From Aralia elata (taxonomy: Eukaryota > Streptophyta > Magnoliopsida > Apiales > Araliaceae): a DNA stretch of 64,000 nucleotides. The first letter of the stretch is position 1, and each line of letters begins with the position of its first letter. A program made the position numbers and the translations under genes. Positions 34,999 to 48,658 of the stretch are shown here, piece by piece. Location of the stretch: assembly GCA_034770075.1 (NCBI GenBank), contig CM068383.1, forward strand, positions 40,939,222 through 41,003,221, given 5' to 3'. Below the pieces are notes generated by a model, which was given only the letters and a program-made list of their open reading frames with translations, was not told the DNA's origin and did no database searches.

Positions 34999-36743
34999 GG
35001 TGTCGTTCCGGATACTAAGTCAATCACAAATTCTATCTCCCTATCTAGTGGCAGTCCGGGAATTTCATCTAGGAAAACATCAGCGAACTCCCTTACGACA
35101 GGTATCTGACTCAGTTCGTCCGTGACTCGACGAGTATCAACCACGTGAGCCAAATAACCTATGCAGCCTTTCCTAAACAACTTCTTTGCTTGCATCATCG
35201 TCAGACAACAAGATTGTCCTAGCGATTTACTACCATAGTATACTACCTTCGACTTATCTGGAGTCTTCAGGTGTACACACTTCTTCTTACAGTCGATGAC
35301 TACACCGTAACTTAATAACCAATCCATCCCAAGGATTACATCAAACTCCCCCAAACAAATTGACATCAAGTCCACGCTGAGCTCAAATCCTCGCAAATTG
35401 ACGCAATAATTCATATTAATGTATTCTACGGAAATAATTTCTTTGTTCGCTACTTCTATGTTCATAGGGTGCTCTAACCTTTCACGAGGTAAGTCTAACC
35501 TTCTAGCAAATTCTTCAGAAACGAAAGAGCGGGTAACACCCGAATCAAATAACACATATACATTTATATCATTGATTGTGATAATACCTGACACTACGGC
35601 CTTGGACTCTACCGCATCCTTGATGGTCATGTTGAACATGTGTGTCGTTGGTCTGTTGGCCTGAGTTGCTGGCCCTCCGAAGCTCAGCCTATTGTTGTTA
35701 TTGTTGTTATTACTGTTGCGGTTGCTGCTAGCTACATCGCCCTTCCTCATCGGGCAGTCTTTGATTTGGTGGTCTGGGGCTCCACACGAGAAACACCCTC
35801 CTTTCTGCCTATTCGGACACTGAGGATCCAGGTGCCCCGGTTGTCCGCAACGATAACAAACGCTTCTTCCTTCCATACACTCCCCTGAGTGGTTCTTTTC
35901 GCAGCTGCTGTACTTCCCACTCGACTTGGCTTCTCCCCCGGACTTGTTGTCTCCGAAGGATTGGCTCTCCATCCATTTACGCTTATTGGGGTTGTTACCT
36001 CCGCTGCTTCCCCCTTTAGGCCTTTCTTGACCGGTTTTTCTTTCTTGTTTAAATCGTGCTTTAGCTTCATTGCCTCCTTTCGCAATGATAGCCCTTTCCA
36101 GCAGTTCAGAGAAATTCTTAATCTTCAATACCGCGACGGTTTTCTGCACCCAAGGCTTCAATCCTAACTCGAACCTTCTTGTCTTCCTGGCCTTCGTGTC
36201 CACCTGATATGGAGCGAATTAGGCTAACTTGTTAAATTTCACCGCGTACTCCGAGACTGTCATACCACCCTATTTTAATTCCAGGAACTTAACCTCCATT
36301 TCCTGTTGTGTATTCTCTGAGAATTAATTCTCGAAGAATAACTCCTTGAATTTCTCCCAAGGGATAACTCCATCGCCTGCTTACCCCTTATTGGCTTTCC
36401 ACTAATAATTAGCTTTGCCCTTCATCATGAAGATGGCGAATCCAGTTTTCTGCTCCTAGGCCACTCGTGCGACCTCAAAGACTTTCTCCATCTCTTCAAC
36501 CCAAGTTTGTGCTTCTATTGGGTCGAGAGTTCCCTTGAACTCGGGTGGTCCAACTAGCTTGAAATCCTTAAAGTTGGCCAAGTAGTGCGATGGTTGGGGT
36601 GCTGGTTGACCTGCTGCTGGTGGGGGTCTAGCATGCATAGCCTCGGCCAGCAGTTCAGTGAATACTCTCATGGGGTCAGGTTGATCTCCAACCTCACTTT
36701 CTGACTCGGCGACACATTGATTGCAGGGTCTACCTCTTGGCAT
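34999..36743 (-). pseudogene. Tekay element X gag-protease, truncated by copia A
   Basis: Gag from MPRGRPCNQ (36743), then zinc knuckles CYRCGQPGHLDPQC and CFSCGAPDHQIKDC, then protease LFDSGVTRSF, ending at LPLDREIEFVIDLVSGTTP where the copia LTR begins. RT to integrase are absent here and should lie left of the window. Several stops break gag between 36205 and 36458. Most fit Gln to TAG or Trp to TAG, plus one at 36456-36458. The family is related to Y (FKDFKLVGPPEFKGTLDPIEAQTW in X against FKDCKLVGPPEFKGTLD in Y) but clearly diverged from the array family. Confidence 0.85.
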
Positions 36744-37153
36744 TATAATCTGCTAAAGAGCAAGTCTTAGACATTCGCTTATTATGATACACTTTTCGCA
36801 CTATGCCGGTTAAGTTAACATTTAATAGTAAAAACATCTATCAACACATTTGATTCAAAAGAAATAACTGCATTTATATTCATATACCAATGTTTTAATA
36901 CAGACTGGCCCAACATTTGGCATACTACTATAAATGCTCAATGGCATAAACTGCCTACTGCTAACTATCCTCTATTAAGAAAAAGGTGAGGGTTTACTAC
37001 TACCTACCCCCTCTATCCAAACAAAAGTTGGGGTTGACTACCATTCTAAGCATACGACAAGGCATCAGAATTCTAATCATAAATATGTCCCTATTAAACA
37101 AAAGTGGGACCCATAACAACGACCAGGTAAACACACGGGTACTGCACTAACAA
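36744..37153 (-). other. spacer between pre-gag ORF and gag in X
   Basis: 410 AT-rich bases without coding frame, similar to the matching interval in Y (48265-48658), including a repeated AAAAGTGGGAC / CCCCTCTAT phrase. Confidence 0.55.
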
Positions 37154-37952
37154 TCAATGCTCGCTACGGCGAACTGTTCGACGGAGTGCCTGTCGAGCCA
37201 ATCGATCAACCACTCGGCGTCTGATCATGCGCCAACTACTGCCCTCCTCCCGAGGATATCTTCTGACTCGGTCCTGTAGTCTGGCCACTGTCGTATATAT
37301 AGCATACTTTAAGGTATCGATCCTAGCGGATCCATCTCGAACCTCTCCCTCCAGAACATCCACCCTTGTGGCTGCGCGAACCCAGAACTCCTGTACTCGA
37401 ATCATGTCTGCCTGCTCAAAGTCTCTCTCAGCTCTGGAAGCCTGTAGCGCTGACTACAGCTCCACCTCTCTGCCATCCGACTGCTCTAATGCTTGCCTCA
37501 GCTGACTGTTTTGCAACATCAGCCGCTGCACTGTGTGGCTCGACTGGGGTGTAACACTCTCTAACTGCTGAATCTGAGCCTTCAACTCAGCTACCTGGAA
37601 CTGTAGTGAATACGCCTCTGCCTTATACTGATCTTCCATCTCCTGATGGACAGAATTCTCCTCCTCTAAGTGTGTAATACGAGCATTCTGCTGCTCGATA
37701 GTCTGCTCTTGCTCCATTATACGATCGGCATAATCCCCGAGCAATTCCTTACTGTCCTGACTACTGGATCTCCACACTCCGCCCATAACAGGCTCTACCA
37801 AATCCATTAAGTAGTCTTCCTCTGGCTCAGACCCGCTCGATGGTACTACTGGGGGCAACGGGTGCATAGCCTACCAGCTGCTCCGTAACAACGGGTATGT
37901 CAGTGAATACCTCCTCCTCCCTAACTCCACTGGTCTCTCCTACGGTAGTCAT
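37154..37952 (-). pseudogene. pre-gag coiled-coil ORF of element X
   Basis: About 266 codons. ATG at 37952 opens MTTVGETSG and keeps TDIPVVTEQLVG, the X version of the DIHVV.EQLV motif. A one-base shift near 37868 moves to the frame starting at MHPLPPVV, followed by an acidic segment (EPEEDY), a long coiled coil (LEEENSVHQEMEDQY) and an Arg-rich tail (DRVRRYPREEG, RRRVVDRLARQALRR). TAG at 37454-37456 sits at a probable Gln. Layout and length match the array family, Y and V despite low identity. Function unknown. Confidence 0.72.
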
Positions 37953-38173
37953 CCTACAAACACACAAAACTAACATTAGTACAACAATAAAATATATTCA
38001 TTGAAGGAATGAAGTTATATTTCATTGGGTACCACTCGACTCGATGAATTCCCCAATTCATCATAATACCAAATATGATAAATCTCCTTGATATATCTCC
38101 TACTGCACTCAATACGAGTTTAATAATAAGGTTATAACCTAGGTTTCACAATCCTAACGTTTATAACCTACAA

Positions 38174-38184
38174 CTTTGATACCA
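38174..38184 (-). other. decayed primer binding site of X
   Basis: Minus strand TGGTATCAAAG, a Met-tRNA PBS with a change, three bases inside the LTR start at 38188. Confidence 0.65.
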
Positions 38185-38187
38185 ACC

Positions 38188-41100
38188 TGTGAAGCCCCCA
38201 AATTCGGGTCTCAAATACAAGGATTTGGTCATCACGATCCAATGCAAACATTCACCTCTAAACAATATAAAATGACTAAATACGGAATATAATAAACATA
38301 TGTTGTTTATTCAAAAGGTATTACTAGTCCCAAGATTCGATAACCTCAAATACATAACATAAACCATACCCTAAATATTAATCAGGGTTCGAATTACATT
38401 GATAGTAAATTAAACTAGGCATAGACTAAAGTCAGCTACTTGAAGTCTAGGGCTTAACTGCAATAAGGTTCATGATATAGCTGTAGACACCCAATTTTTG
38501 CGTTCCCTGTACTAACCATGACAGGAGGACAAAATCGTCAATTGAACCGGCTTGCGGGAGCGAAGGAATGGGCACAAGTGCGAACGCCCAACACCACCGC
38601 AATGATTGGCGACCAAAGTTGACGTGATAATAAGGCCGTCCGAAGCAGGCATTCCCGAATGAAGTGACACGTCTCCCGGAAATTCCCGGACTGCATAATA
38701 CGATGCTTGTCAGCGAAAACCGACGTTACGGCACGAAAATCGAGGCGTGGCACGAAAATCGAGAAAGTCAAACCGTCCAGCCGCGGATTGATCTGCGGCC
38801 AAATAGTGCGCCTTTTGAAAACACGGAACTCGAAACACGGAACTCAAAATCAGGTGAGTGGAAGGCAGGCGGCCAGCCAGCCTATTTCAGCTCAGTTTCG
38901 TGCAAGCATACAGGGAGTTGAGAGTTGGAAGAAATTTTGGAAAAGGAAGAAGAAAACAGCAGAAAAGAAGAGGAAATCAAGAGAGAAAAAAGAGAAAATA
39001 GTGAGGAATTGTATCCATTTTGTGAGATTAGACATCATATATTTTCTACTCTACTCAATATACAAGTTCATACATATTGTGAGGATCATTTGCAAGGTGA
39101 AAAACCCTTTGTTATAGCATTTTGTTATACCATTTTTGTTAAGCTTTTTGTCATCCGAATTATATTAAATGTAGTTATTCTTGTATATTGTTGTGAATCC
39201 ATGGATTGAGGGCTATTAGTGAGGGTTTCAAATGGAATGAAATTCCTCCTAATGACCCGATGATGTCCATTTGGTGAATTTTTAGCTCCTTGTAATGATG
39301 TATCGTGCATAGATTATTTTAGATTGCTATTTTAGTGTATTGTGGGTATGTAACAATTTTGGATGTGAGCCTAGGAGCGTGACCCCGTGGTCCAAATCCG
39401 ATGATGGACATCTTTTGATATATGTAATAGGAGCGATGTAGTCTTCATTGTAAAAATGTAATCGTCGGGCCTTAAAACGACGCTAAGGCGAGAATCGGGT
39501 TTAAGGCCCCGTATTAGTGGAATATGTGATTGTTGGCGTTCGGGGATATTTTGATGGCTTACATGCCCATGAATAGCCCCGACGCGTGTTTATGCTTGAT
39601 TAGATTTTGTGACACAAAAATGATTTCAAAGGTTAAACGATGAAGGGTTTTTTTTTATTAAAATCAAACAAGCTAGGTTATTAGAATCACGAGGCTAAAA
39701 ATTGGAAGTGTTAATAAATGTCGATTCCTATTAAACGAGAAGGCCAAAGGAAATCATTTTCAAACATCACCAAAAGCGGCTTTATGAATGAACGAAACGT
39801 TTTATTAAACCTTGATACATAGGGCGAAAGAGATCCTAGAAATTGCCCATCATTTATGAAAGCAACGTATAAATCTCGATTCCTATTTCGGTTAAGGTTT
39901 GAGAGAATTCACGTTTTATCAAAACGACGCCTAATAAAGATTCATAGTTTTGACAAGTAAAATCAAATCTTTCTCATGAATGAAGGAGCTCTCTCGTACT
40001 AACGGAAAAGACGTTCTAAAACATTTCCAAAACAAAAAACACGATTTCTCAATAAAATGCCAAATGTTTCACCTCTCATGAAAGAACTCACCACAACATT
40101 CACATAAGCACACACACACACACACACGCACGTATACACATTTTATGAATCAAAGGATAGGAAAGCATCGAGATTGCGGTAACCGTGTTTCACGGAAGTC
40201 GGGGGGTGCCTAACACCTTCCCCTCGCTTAAGCAAGCCCCCGAACTATATGAATCTTGGTTCGCAGACCAATTAATTCGGAGTCACATATGAGCCAGCGA
40301 TTTACAAAAAACGAAACTCGGATGAGTTGGTACATCCATTTCAAAATATACCAACTGGCGACTCTGGTTAATTGGCTCATCATAAAAAAACGATCTTTCA
40401 AAACCCCGTCGACATCAATGCCGACCTTTTCCAAACATCATCTAATAACAAAGGCTAAAATCGAAAAAGGACAACATCGCGAAAGAGAGGCGAGAAACCG
40501 GCGTCGACAATAGCAAGGGTGAGCAACTAATTTGCCCAACAAGTTTAAATACAACAATAAAGGATATATCATGATGAACGAAATATAATTAGAGAAATTC
40601 AACAATATGAATATCAGAAGCAAGAATGATAATTGCTTTTAGAATGAATGATAGTCAAGTAGACTTTGAACAATAAACGTCCAAGGGAGTCAATAGCTAA
40701 TTGACCCTTTGGTTACTGGCTACAGAATAAGTACTTGAGGGGATCAACCTCGCATACGATATGTATATGCATAACATTTAACTCTGCTATTTGTATCTTA
40801 TATCCGATACGTGAGATACTCCCCTATATTGAAGGGGTGTTCATAAAGTCCAATATTTTCGCACCATCAATCCGTTTGGATAGCTTTTAAAATCTATTAC
40901 CACATATGTCTAGCCGGACAATGGCTAAGACTTAACTATGGTAGTTCATCCATGTTAGAACTTTAATAAAGTGCCAGACAATATCGGCACGAAAACAATT
41001 GCACAATGTGCGAGTGTCAATAACAATGATGTGGAATAATTATTAAGTAATTAACCCACTTAGAGCATGCTTGAGAAATTAAAGGTTCAAGCTTAAACGA

Positions 41101-43595
41101 ATAACTTGCAATAGGTAAGCAGTTTGAAATAGGAGCTTGCAACAATTAAGGTTTCGGGGTAGAGAACTTGCTTAACATATACCTATTTGCACGAAAATAA
41201 AAGTAGTGCATAAGGTTTAGAAACTTGCCTGTTTGCTCAGCTATAATAATCTAGCTTTAACTTAAATTGCGTTGAGACGACCTAACATTAACAAGCCGGT
41301 CTCCCAATTAGTATCGTATACTAGCACAAGTTTACTCTCACAAGAGGTTACTCACCAAGTAATCCTAACACATAGTCACGTAGATGGAACCATTATTACT
41401 AAGTCCATATTCATTAATTCTCATCTTAGTTAAATGAGTTAACAAGTCTAGAATACCTCGATTCTAAGCATCAACGTAAGCTTGAACACATATCACATTA
41501 GTTTAATCATGTAATAGAGCTCAAGACATACATACATACATACTGCAAGGCTCCGTTTACAATTTAAAACAACTGGGCAGGACTGGCGACCGGCGCGGCC
41601 GCGCTAGTTCTTGCCTTAGGAGTGGCACGGCCGTGCCACTCTCTAGACATACCAAGAATGCATTTCATTCTGCAGGAACTCTAGCTCACTCTTAGCGTAC
41701 AGGTCACTGATATAACTCAAATACACATGCTCATAATGTTATTAACGTGAGTTTGAAACCTAGCATGCTCATTCTAAATCCAATCCAAGGTCATAAGGTT
41801 TTATGTTGGAAATTCCTATGCTTTAGGCCAACAAGTCCATTTCACAAGTAATACGCTATTATGGTCATAGCATCACATGGTAAGATTAAACAATACTTGA
41901 TAAGCATGCTCGGGTGTAACAACACGCTTATATGTTAAATACATAGCTTCCACATGGAATCACATGCCTTAAACATACTTGCACATGTCAAAATCATGCT
42001 TACCTAAATGGTGCTTATGTCAATCACGTCTAGAGGCATAATGAGTCCTATTATTTATGCTTGTATGGTCAGAACACAAATTTCCACAACATTTGACAAT
42101 ACTCGCCTTTAAACTTTATATTTTTCCTTGAAAATCATTCCAAAACAACTCATGCCACATGGCTCATGCAGGACAACTTGGAAATCATGACTCGCATGCA
42201 TTTGAACATATATATAAGCTATATACACATACTCAATGGTCAGTTTATAAAGAGACGTTCATTTGCCAATTTTCATTTCGAAATTCTTAAGTTCCACTTA
42301 GAAGATTACATACATAGAGTAACATACGCAACTCATGGTATTTACAGGGATTCTAGAGACATAGTAACCTATGTTTATACATGAAGGAACTAAGCTAACA
42401 TGCTCCAAGCATCAGAACAATAGTAACTAGTACTGGCAGCCTGCGCGGCCGCAGAGTTTTTAGCCTTGGGAGTGGCGCGGCCATGCCACTCCTGCACTAG
42501 TTCAAGTTCGGCTCTGCTTCTGTAGAACTCGAAAATGGCCATGGCCTCACCCATCTAAATGCAACCCAGAGTATCCACATTGGTCCCAAACATGCACACA
42601 AACCTATATAACATCTTTATGCTAATTGACAAACTAACTAGCAAGAATTATGGATTTCATAGAATTTAACAAACTAGAAATTTAAAATACAGTGTACCTT
42701 CTTGAATGCAAATTTGAAATCCTCAAATTCTTAATTTAGATTGCTCTCACTCCCAACAATACTCACTCTCTCTATATGAACTAAGCAGAAATTCTAGCAA
42801 CTGGAATTTTGAAGAATTGGTTCCAATTTATAGAAAATTCGTTACACAGACAATGCTTTGGTCCAATTTGGTTAACGAATGGGGAGAAGAAGAAGCTATT
42901 GGATAATGGGGATTTGGTGAATTGCCCATCTTCGTCTTTATCATTGTTACCATCTGAACAAGTTAACATAGGTATCAAGCCTATTGCTGAGAAGAAGTAA
43001 AAAGGATGGATGGGACTTCCACTGTGCATATACTATTTGGTTTCTCTCTAATTGTAGAACACGGCTAATGAATAAATGGGATGACCCATAATTTGTGTCC
43101 CAAACTATTGTTACTTAGATAAATAAATCATACAATTAAAATCCCATTTAATCTAGTATACATTTATTATCCAATTCATGATTAAATAAAAGATTGAATT
43201 AATGCATTAAATAATTAATCTAGTCCGTTAATATCAAATTACTAAATGGACAATTAAATATTAATATCAATATTAATATTGCTCACATTAATTATATTAA
43301 TTAATTTATATAAATTAAATTCCTCCACTATATTCAAATAAATTGAATATTTAGTTAATAGACAACTTAATCCATTCTCTTGATATTAAAACTGTAGGGC
43401 CAGTCCACTAATTTAAATAACCCATTAGTGACTCCCTTTAATTAATTCTAGCAATTACGCGTAATCACGCGCAATCACATACTCACATAACCAATTAATC
43501 ACACAATATTCTAAATGAGTATACAAAGCTAACTCATTAAAAATTAAAATTTATATTTAATTAGTAATGAAGTTTGAAAATTCTCAAATATTACA
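38188..43595 (-). repeat. 5' LTR of Tekay element X, interrupted
   Basis: Starts TGTGAAGCCCCCAAATTCGGG and ends TCAAATATTACA. Without the solo LTR and its duplication (38482-40514) it is about 3.37 kb, the same size as the Y LTR (3.36 kb). The LTR at 57443 is a closer relative. It carries two GC cassettes with NotI-like palindromes (41586-41637 and 42440-42490), both around a (C/T)TTGCCTTAGGAGTGGC-like phrase, which suggests an internal duplication about 850 bases apart. It ends inside the Y LTR, with CCTTC (43596-43600) as the expected target duplication. Confidence 0.75.
38482..40509 (+). mobile_element. solo LTR of a LARD-related family
   Basis: 2,028 bases from TGTAGACACCCA to GGCGTCGACA, colinear with 3108-5250 but clearly diverged. 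It is flanked by ATAGC at 38477-38481 and 40510-40514. A perfect 5-bp duplication and no interior show removal of the internal region by LTR-LTR recombination. A GC palindrome is at 38779-38800 and an (AC)n run near 40110. Confidence 0.9.
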
Positions 43596-44438
43596 CCTTC
43601 TTCTTCCTCCTTTCTTTTCCGGCGACTTTCTTCCTTTTTCTAGCGACTTCCTCGTTCTTCCTTCTTCCTTCTTCCTTCTTGCTACAGATTTTCCCTCTCT
43701 CTCTCTCTATCTGCTGATGGAATGGTGTTGATGGAATGCAAGAGAGAATTGGAATGGTTTGAATGGGATGGGATAGTGGAGGAGTAATTTTGGGAGAAGT
43801 GGGTTTGTGGCTCAAGGAGGCTTGCCGGCAACTCTCCCTACTCTCTCATTTTTCTAGCATTTGATTGGGTGATGGGTTTTGGTTGGTTCCCTCTTGGAGT
43901 AACAAGCTAAAATAAATACCCAAATACACAAAAATATATCCGTAAACTCCCACTTTTGTACCCAATTTGGTAAATAACTCTACCCAAAATTAAAATGGGT
44001 ACTCCCATAAATTATTGGGACACATAAAAATAATTATTATGGGATTTGTCCAATTATTCAGAACACCCATATAATACATTTCGAATACGGATAAAATCAC
44101 GTATTAGCTCAAATAAAATTTCCGACGCCTGAAAAAATTATTCATTCGCATACCCGCATTAACTAAATTATTCAACATCAAAAAAGACACAAAAATATTA
44201 TGGCATGAATAGTGCCTCTGGAAACATGCCCCGTGAATAGTGATTTAGCGACGCTATGCGAAATCAGTTATTCACTTAAATAAAACTATAACACGTAAAA
44301 TTTCATGCATTCACATAATCCAGGTTGTCACACAACCTTTAAACATGCAACATAAAAATAATATTAATAAAATATAATATATTCATTAATATTCAAAATT
44401 TGAATTACATGACAAATCCAAAATTCTCGGTCGTTACA
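43596..44438 (-). repeat. 3' LTR of Tekay element Y, right-hand remnant
   Basis: 843 bases highly similar to 52243-53082 (the end of the Y 5' LTR), ending CGGTCGTTACA. It starts exactly where the X LTR ends. The missing first 2.5 kb should lie left of the window beyond X. The CT-rich tract and (CT)n microsatellite near 43660-43710 become a GA-rich stretch on the transcribed strand. Confidence 0.8.
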
Positions 44439-44453
44439 TCCTCCCCCCTTATA
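44439..44453 (-). other. polypurine tract of Y
   Basis: Minus strand AAGGGGGGAGGA directly before the LTR start TGTAACGACC. Confidence 0.75.
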
Positions 44454-44504
44454 AGAATTCTGTCCCTAGAATTACAACCTAGGTACGAAAAACTTAACAT
44501 GGGT

Positions 44505-47500
44505 TCACTCAAAAAGATGCGGATAATTCTTTCTAATCTTTTCTTCTAACTCCCACATGGCTTCTTCAGCTGCGTGGTTCCTCCAAAGTACTTTGACCGA
44601 ATGGATGACCTTATTTCTTAACGTCTGCTCTTTCCTATCTAATATCTGGATAGGAATCTCTTCATATGACAAGTCTCGCTCAACTTGAATCGGTTCATAG
44701 GATATCACATGCTTGTAGTCGGGTTTAGATGGTCGTAACACAGAAACGTGAAACACATTGTGAATGTGCTCAAGTTCAGGAGGTAGAGCTACCTCATACT
44801 CCACTTCACCTACCCTCTTTAAAACTTCAAAAGGTCCTACAAACCTGGGGCTCAATTTCCCTTTTTTTCCAAATATGATCTTTCCTTTCCAAGGAGATAC
44901 CTTCAAAAACACAAAGCTGCCAGCTTCAAAGTCTCGTTTCTGACGATGCAAATCGGCGTATTTCTTCTATCGGTTCTGAGCCGTTACCAATCGAGCTCTT
45001 ATCACTTTGACGACATCCATAGTCTGCTGTACCAATCTCGTGCTATCAGACTTGTACTTTAATTCCTCTCCTTCTGAGATTCGCTTCTTTATGGCGATAC
45101 CTTCATCATCCTTTTCTTGAGCCTCCTTTATCTTGTTTAATAAAGTCGGACTCGCCTCAACTGCGAACAATTTCTCGTCTGCATTTGTCATATACTTGAC
45201 TTCTAATTCTAGTTTTTCCATCTCCTTGATCAGTCCCTCTTCAGCTGTCAGCATCATCAACTTATCTCTGCCCTTCCTACTTAGAGCATCGGCTACTACA
45301 TTAGCCTTACTAGGATGGTATATAATCTCACAATCGTAGTCATTGATCAACTCTAACTATCGCCTCTGCCTCATGTTTATTTCCTTTTGAGTGAAGATAT
45401 ACTTCAGACTTTTGTGGTCTGTGTATATATTTCATACTTCTCCCCATACAGATAGTGTCTCCAAATCTTTAGAGTAAACACCACTGCCGCTAGTTCCAGG
45501 TTATGAGTCAGATACCCCTTTTCATAGTCCTTCATCTACCATGACGCGTACGCAATGACCTTCCCATGCTGCATCAATATGCACCCAAGGCCTTTGTGTG
45601 ACGCATCACTGTACACCACAAATCCCCTTGTATTATCTGGCAGTGATAGCACAGGTACTTCACTAAGTTTCTTCGTCAACTCCAAGAAACTCTCTTCGCA
45701 CTTATCCGTCCATACAAACTTTACAGTTTTTCTTGTCAAATTTGTCAACGGTGTCGCTATCTTTGAAAAGTTCCGAATAAACCTCTGATAGTAACCTGTT
45801 AATCCCAAGAAACTTCGGACTTCTGTCGGCGTCCTTGGCTGCTCCCAGTTTATTACTGCTTCTACCTTGGCAGGATCCACTGATACACCATCCTTGTCAA
45901 TTACGTGCCCCAAAAACTGCACCCTTTGTAGCCAAAATTCACAATTGGAAAACTTTGCATATAGCTTCTCCCTTCTCAGCGTTTCCAGGGCTATCCTCAA
46001 ATGCTCGACGTGTTCCTCCTCCGTCTTTAAGTAGACTAAAATGTCATCTATGAAAATGACAACAAATTTATCTAGGTATTGCTTGAACACTCTGTTTATC
46101 ATGTCCATAAATGTTGCTGGCGCGTTCGTCAGCCCAAATGACATCACCAAAAACTCAAAGTGTCCATATCGAGTTCTGAATGCTGTCTTCGGTATGTCCT
46201 CTTTTCTCACCTTCAGCTGGTGATACCCCGTTCTCAAGTCAATCTTCGAAAAGTACTTTGTTCCCTTCAGTTGATCGAATAAATCATCAATTCTGGGTAG
46301 CGAATACTTGTTCTTAATCGTGACTTTGTTCAACTCCCGATAGTCGATACAAAGCCTTAGCGATCCGTCTTTCTTCTTTACAAATAGTACTGGCGCTCCC
46401 CATGGAGATACACTCGGACGAATATACCCCTTATCTAGTAACTCCTGCAGTTGAACCATAAATTCCTTTATTTCCGCCGGTGCCATTCTGTACGGTGCCT
46501 TTGAGATTGGTGCGGTTCCCGGTACCAAGTCGATCACAAATTCCACTTCTCTATCCGGCGGCAAACCCGGTAGATCTTCTAGGAAAACATCTGGGAATTC
46601 CCTTACTACAGGTATCTGACCCAACTTGCTCCCTACTCTTCGAGTATCAACTACGTGAGCCAGATAACCTATAAAACCTTTTCTGAGCAATCTCCTTGCT
46701 TGCATCATCGTCAAATAATGAGATTGTCTAGGTGATTTACTTCCATAGAATACAAACCTCGACTTATCTGGAGTCTTCAGGTGTATACATTTCTTCTGAC
46801 AGTCAATCACAGTCCCGTAACTAGACAACCAGTCCATTCCAAGAATTACATCACACTCTCATAGTCGCGTCGGAATTAAATCTACGCTCAGTTTATGCCC
46901 ATTTATCTTAGCACAACAATTTCTATGAATATGTTCTAAGGAATAACTTCTTTATTAGCTACTTCCACATTCATTGGATTCTCTAATTTCTCACGAGATA
47001 AATTTAACTGTTTAGCAAATTCATCCGATACAAACGAACAGGTAGCACCCGAATCAAATAATACATATGCACTGATATTATTGATCGAAATAATACCTGA
47101 CACCACGTCCCTTGACTTTACCGCATCTTGAACGGTCATGTTGAAAGTGCATGCCGTTGGTCTGTTGGTTTGGCTAGCTGGCCCTCCAATGTTCAGCCTG
47201 TTGTTATTGGTGGTGGTGTTGCTATTGTTGTTATTCCTATTGCCACTTATTGCATCCCCTTTACTTTGTGTGCAATCTTTGATTTGATGATCTGGTGCTC
47301 CACATGAGAAGTATCCTGCTTTCTTTTCCTTTGGGCATTGAGGAGCAAAGTGCCCCTGTGGCCCACAGTTGAAACAAACTCCTTTTCCTTTCATGCACTC
47401 TCCAGAGTGATTCTTTCCATAATTATTGCACTTATTACCCTTCTTAACCTCTCGTCTGGACTTGTTGCCACCAGAAGATTGGTTATCGTTCCATTTTCTT

Positions 47501-48264
47501 TTATTCGGGTTACTTCCCCCGCTGCTTCCTCCTTTGCTTCCTTCGTGACCCTTCTTTTGATCTTGATTGAACTTTGCTAGAGCCTCATTGCCTCCTTCGG
47601 CGATAATGGCCCTTTCCAACAGCATAGAAAATGTGTCAATCCTTATAACTGCCACCCTATTGTACACCTATGGTTTTAGGCCTAATTCAAATCTCCTTGC
47701 CTTTCTGGCTTCAGTGTCTACCTGGTGGGGTACAAATCTGGCTAACTCATTAAATTTAGCCGCGTACTCAGCGACTGTCATGTTCCCCTGCTTGAGCTCC
47801 AGAAACTTCACCTCCATGTTCTGCTGCATACTCTCCGGGAAATAGTTCTCGAAGAATAGCTCCTTGTAACGTTCCCATGATATCACACTGTCTCCAGCAC
47901 GTCCTTTGTTGGCCTTCCACCAATAGTTAGTTTCACCTTTCATCATAAAGGTGGCGAATCCAGTCTTCTATTCTTCAGCTACTCTTGCAACCTCGAACAC
48001 TTTTTATATTTCTTCGATCCAAGTTTGGGCTTCAATCGGGTCTAGTGTTCCTTTGAACTCGGGAGGTCCTACTAGCTTACAATCCTTGAAATTAGCCAAA
48101 TGTTGCGCAGGATGCCGCTCTAACTGTTCTCTAACAAGTGGGGGTCTATTTCGCATGGATTCTGCCAGCAACTCAGCGAACGCGCTCATTGGGTCCTGTT
48201 GATTCCGTACCTCACTTTCTGACTCCTCAACCCGTTGGTTACGCGGTCGTCCTCTTGGCGACAT
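44505..48264 (-). pseudogene. Tekay element Y gag-pol with integrase core deleted
   Basis: Gag starts at MSPRGRPRNQ (48264) and the frame ends after chromodomain KNYPHLFE (stop 44505-44507). Present: gag, zinc knuckles, protease LFDSGATCSF, RT with intact FIDDILVY, RNase H, GPF/Y-like and chromodomain end. Absent: about 265 residues of integrase, since GEELKYKSDS runs directly into TRLVQQT at about 45040; the zinc site and the DDE core are lost. Stops include 47947-47949, 47668-47670, 45536-45538, 45357-45359 and 44967-44969 (Gln or Trp codons turned to TAG). A two-base insertion near 45420 and shifts near 46860-46935 add to the damage. It could not have integrated itself in this form. Confidence 0.88.
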
Positions 48265-48658
48265 GATATGATAAAAGAAAACCATCGACTTTTACTTATA
48301 GATCTAGGTCTCATGCAATAAGTCATTTAAGTCAGCAATTTGGAGTAAAAGCATCTATCAAACACATTTGATTTAAATAAAATAACTGCATTTATAATCA
48401 TACATCACTGTTTTAATACAACCTGACTCAACATGTGGCATACTTCTATAAACGCTAAATGACATAGTCTGCCAATCATTAACTATCCCCTAACAAACAA
48501 AAGTGGGGAATAATAAACTTCCACCCCTCTATCAGGAACAAAATTGGGGTTCAACTACTATCTCATGAATGCTACAAGCATATGGATTTACAACATAAAT
48601 ATGCCCCTATTATAAGAAAAGTGGGACTTACTGCAAATATAATGCTAAAAATAACACA
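48265..48658 (-). other. spacer between pre-gag ORF and gag in Y
   Basis: 394 bases without coding frame, similar to the X spacer. Confidence 0.55.

Noticed and set aside
38188..44438. A single chimeric LTR formed by recombination between X and Y
   Set aside because: A clean X terminus at 43595, and LTR lengths of about 3.37 and 3.36 kb, fit a nested insertion without a hybrid.
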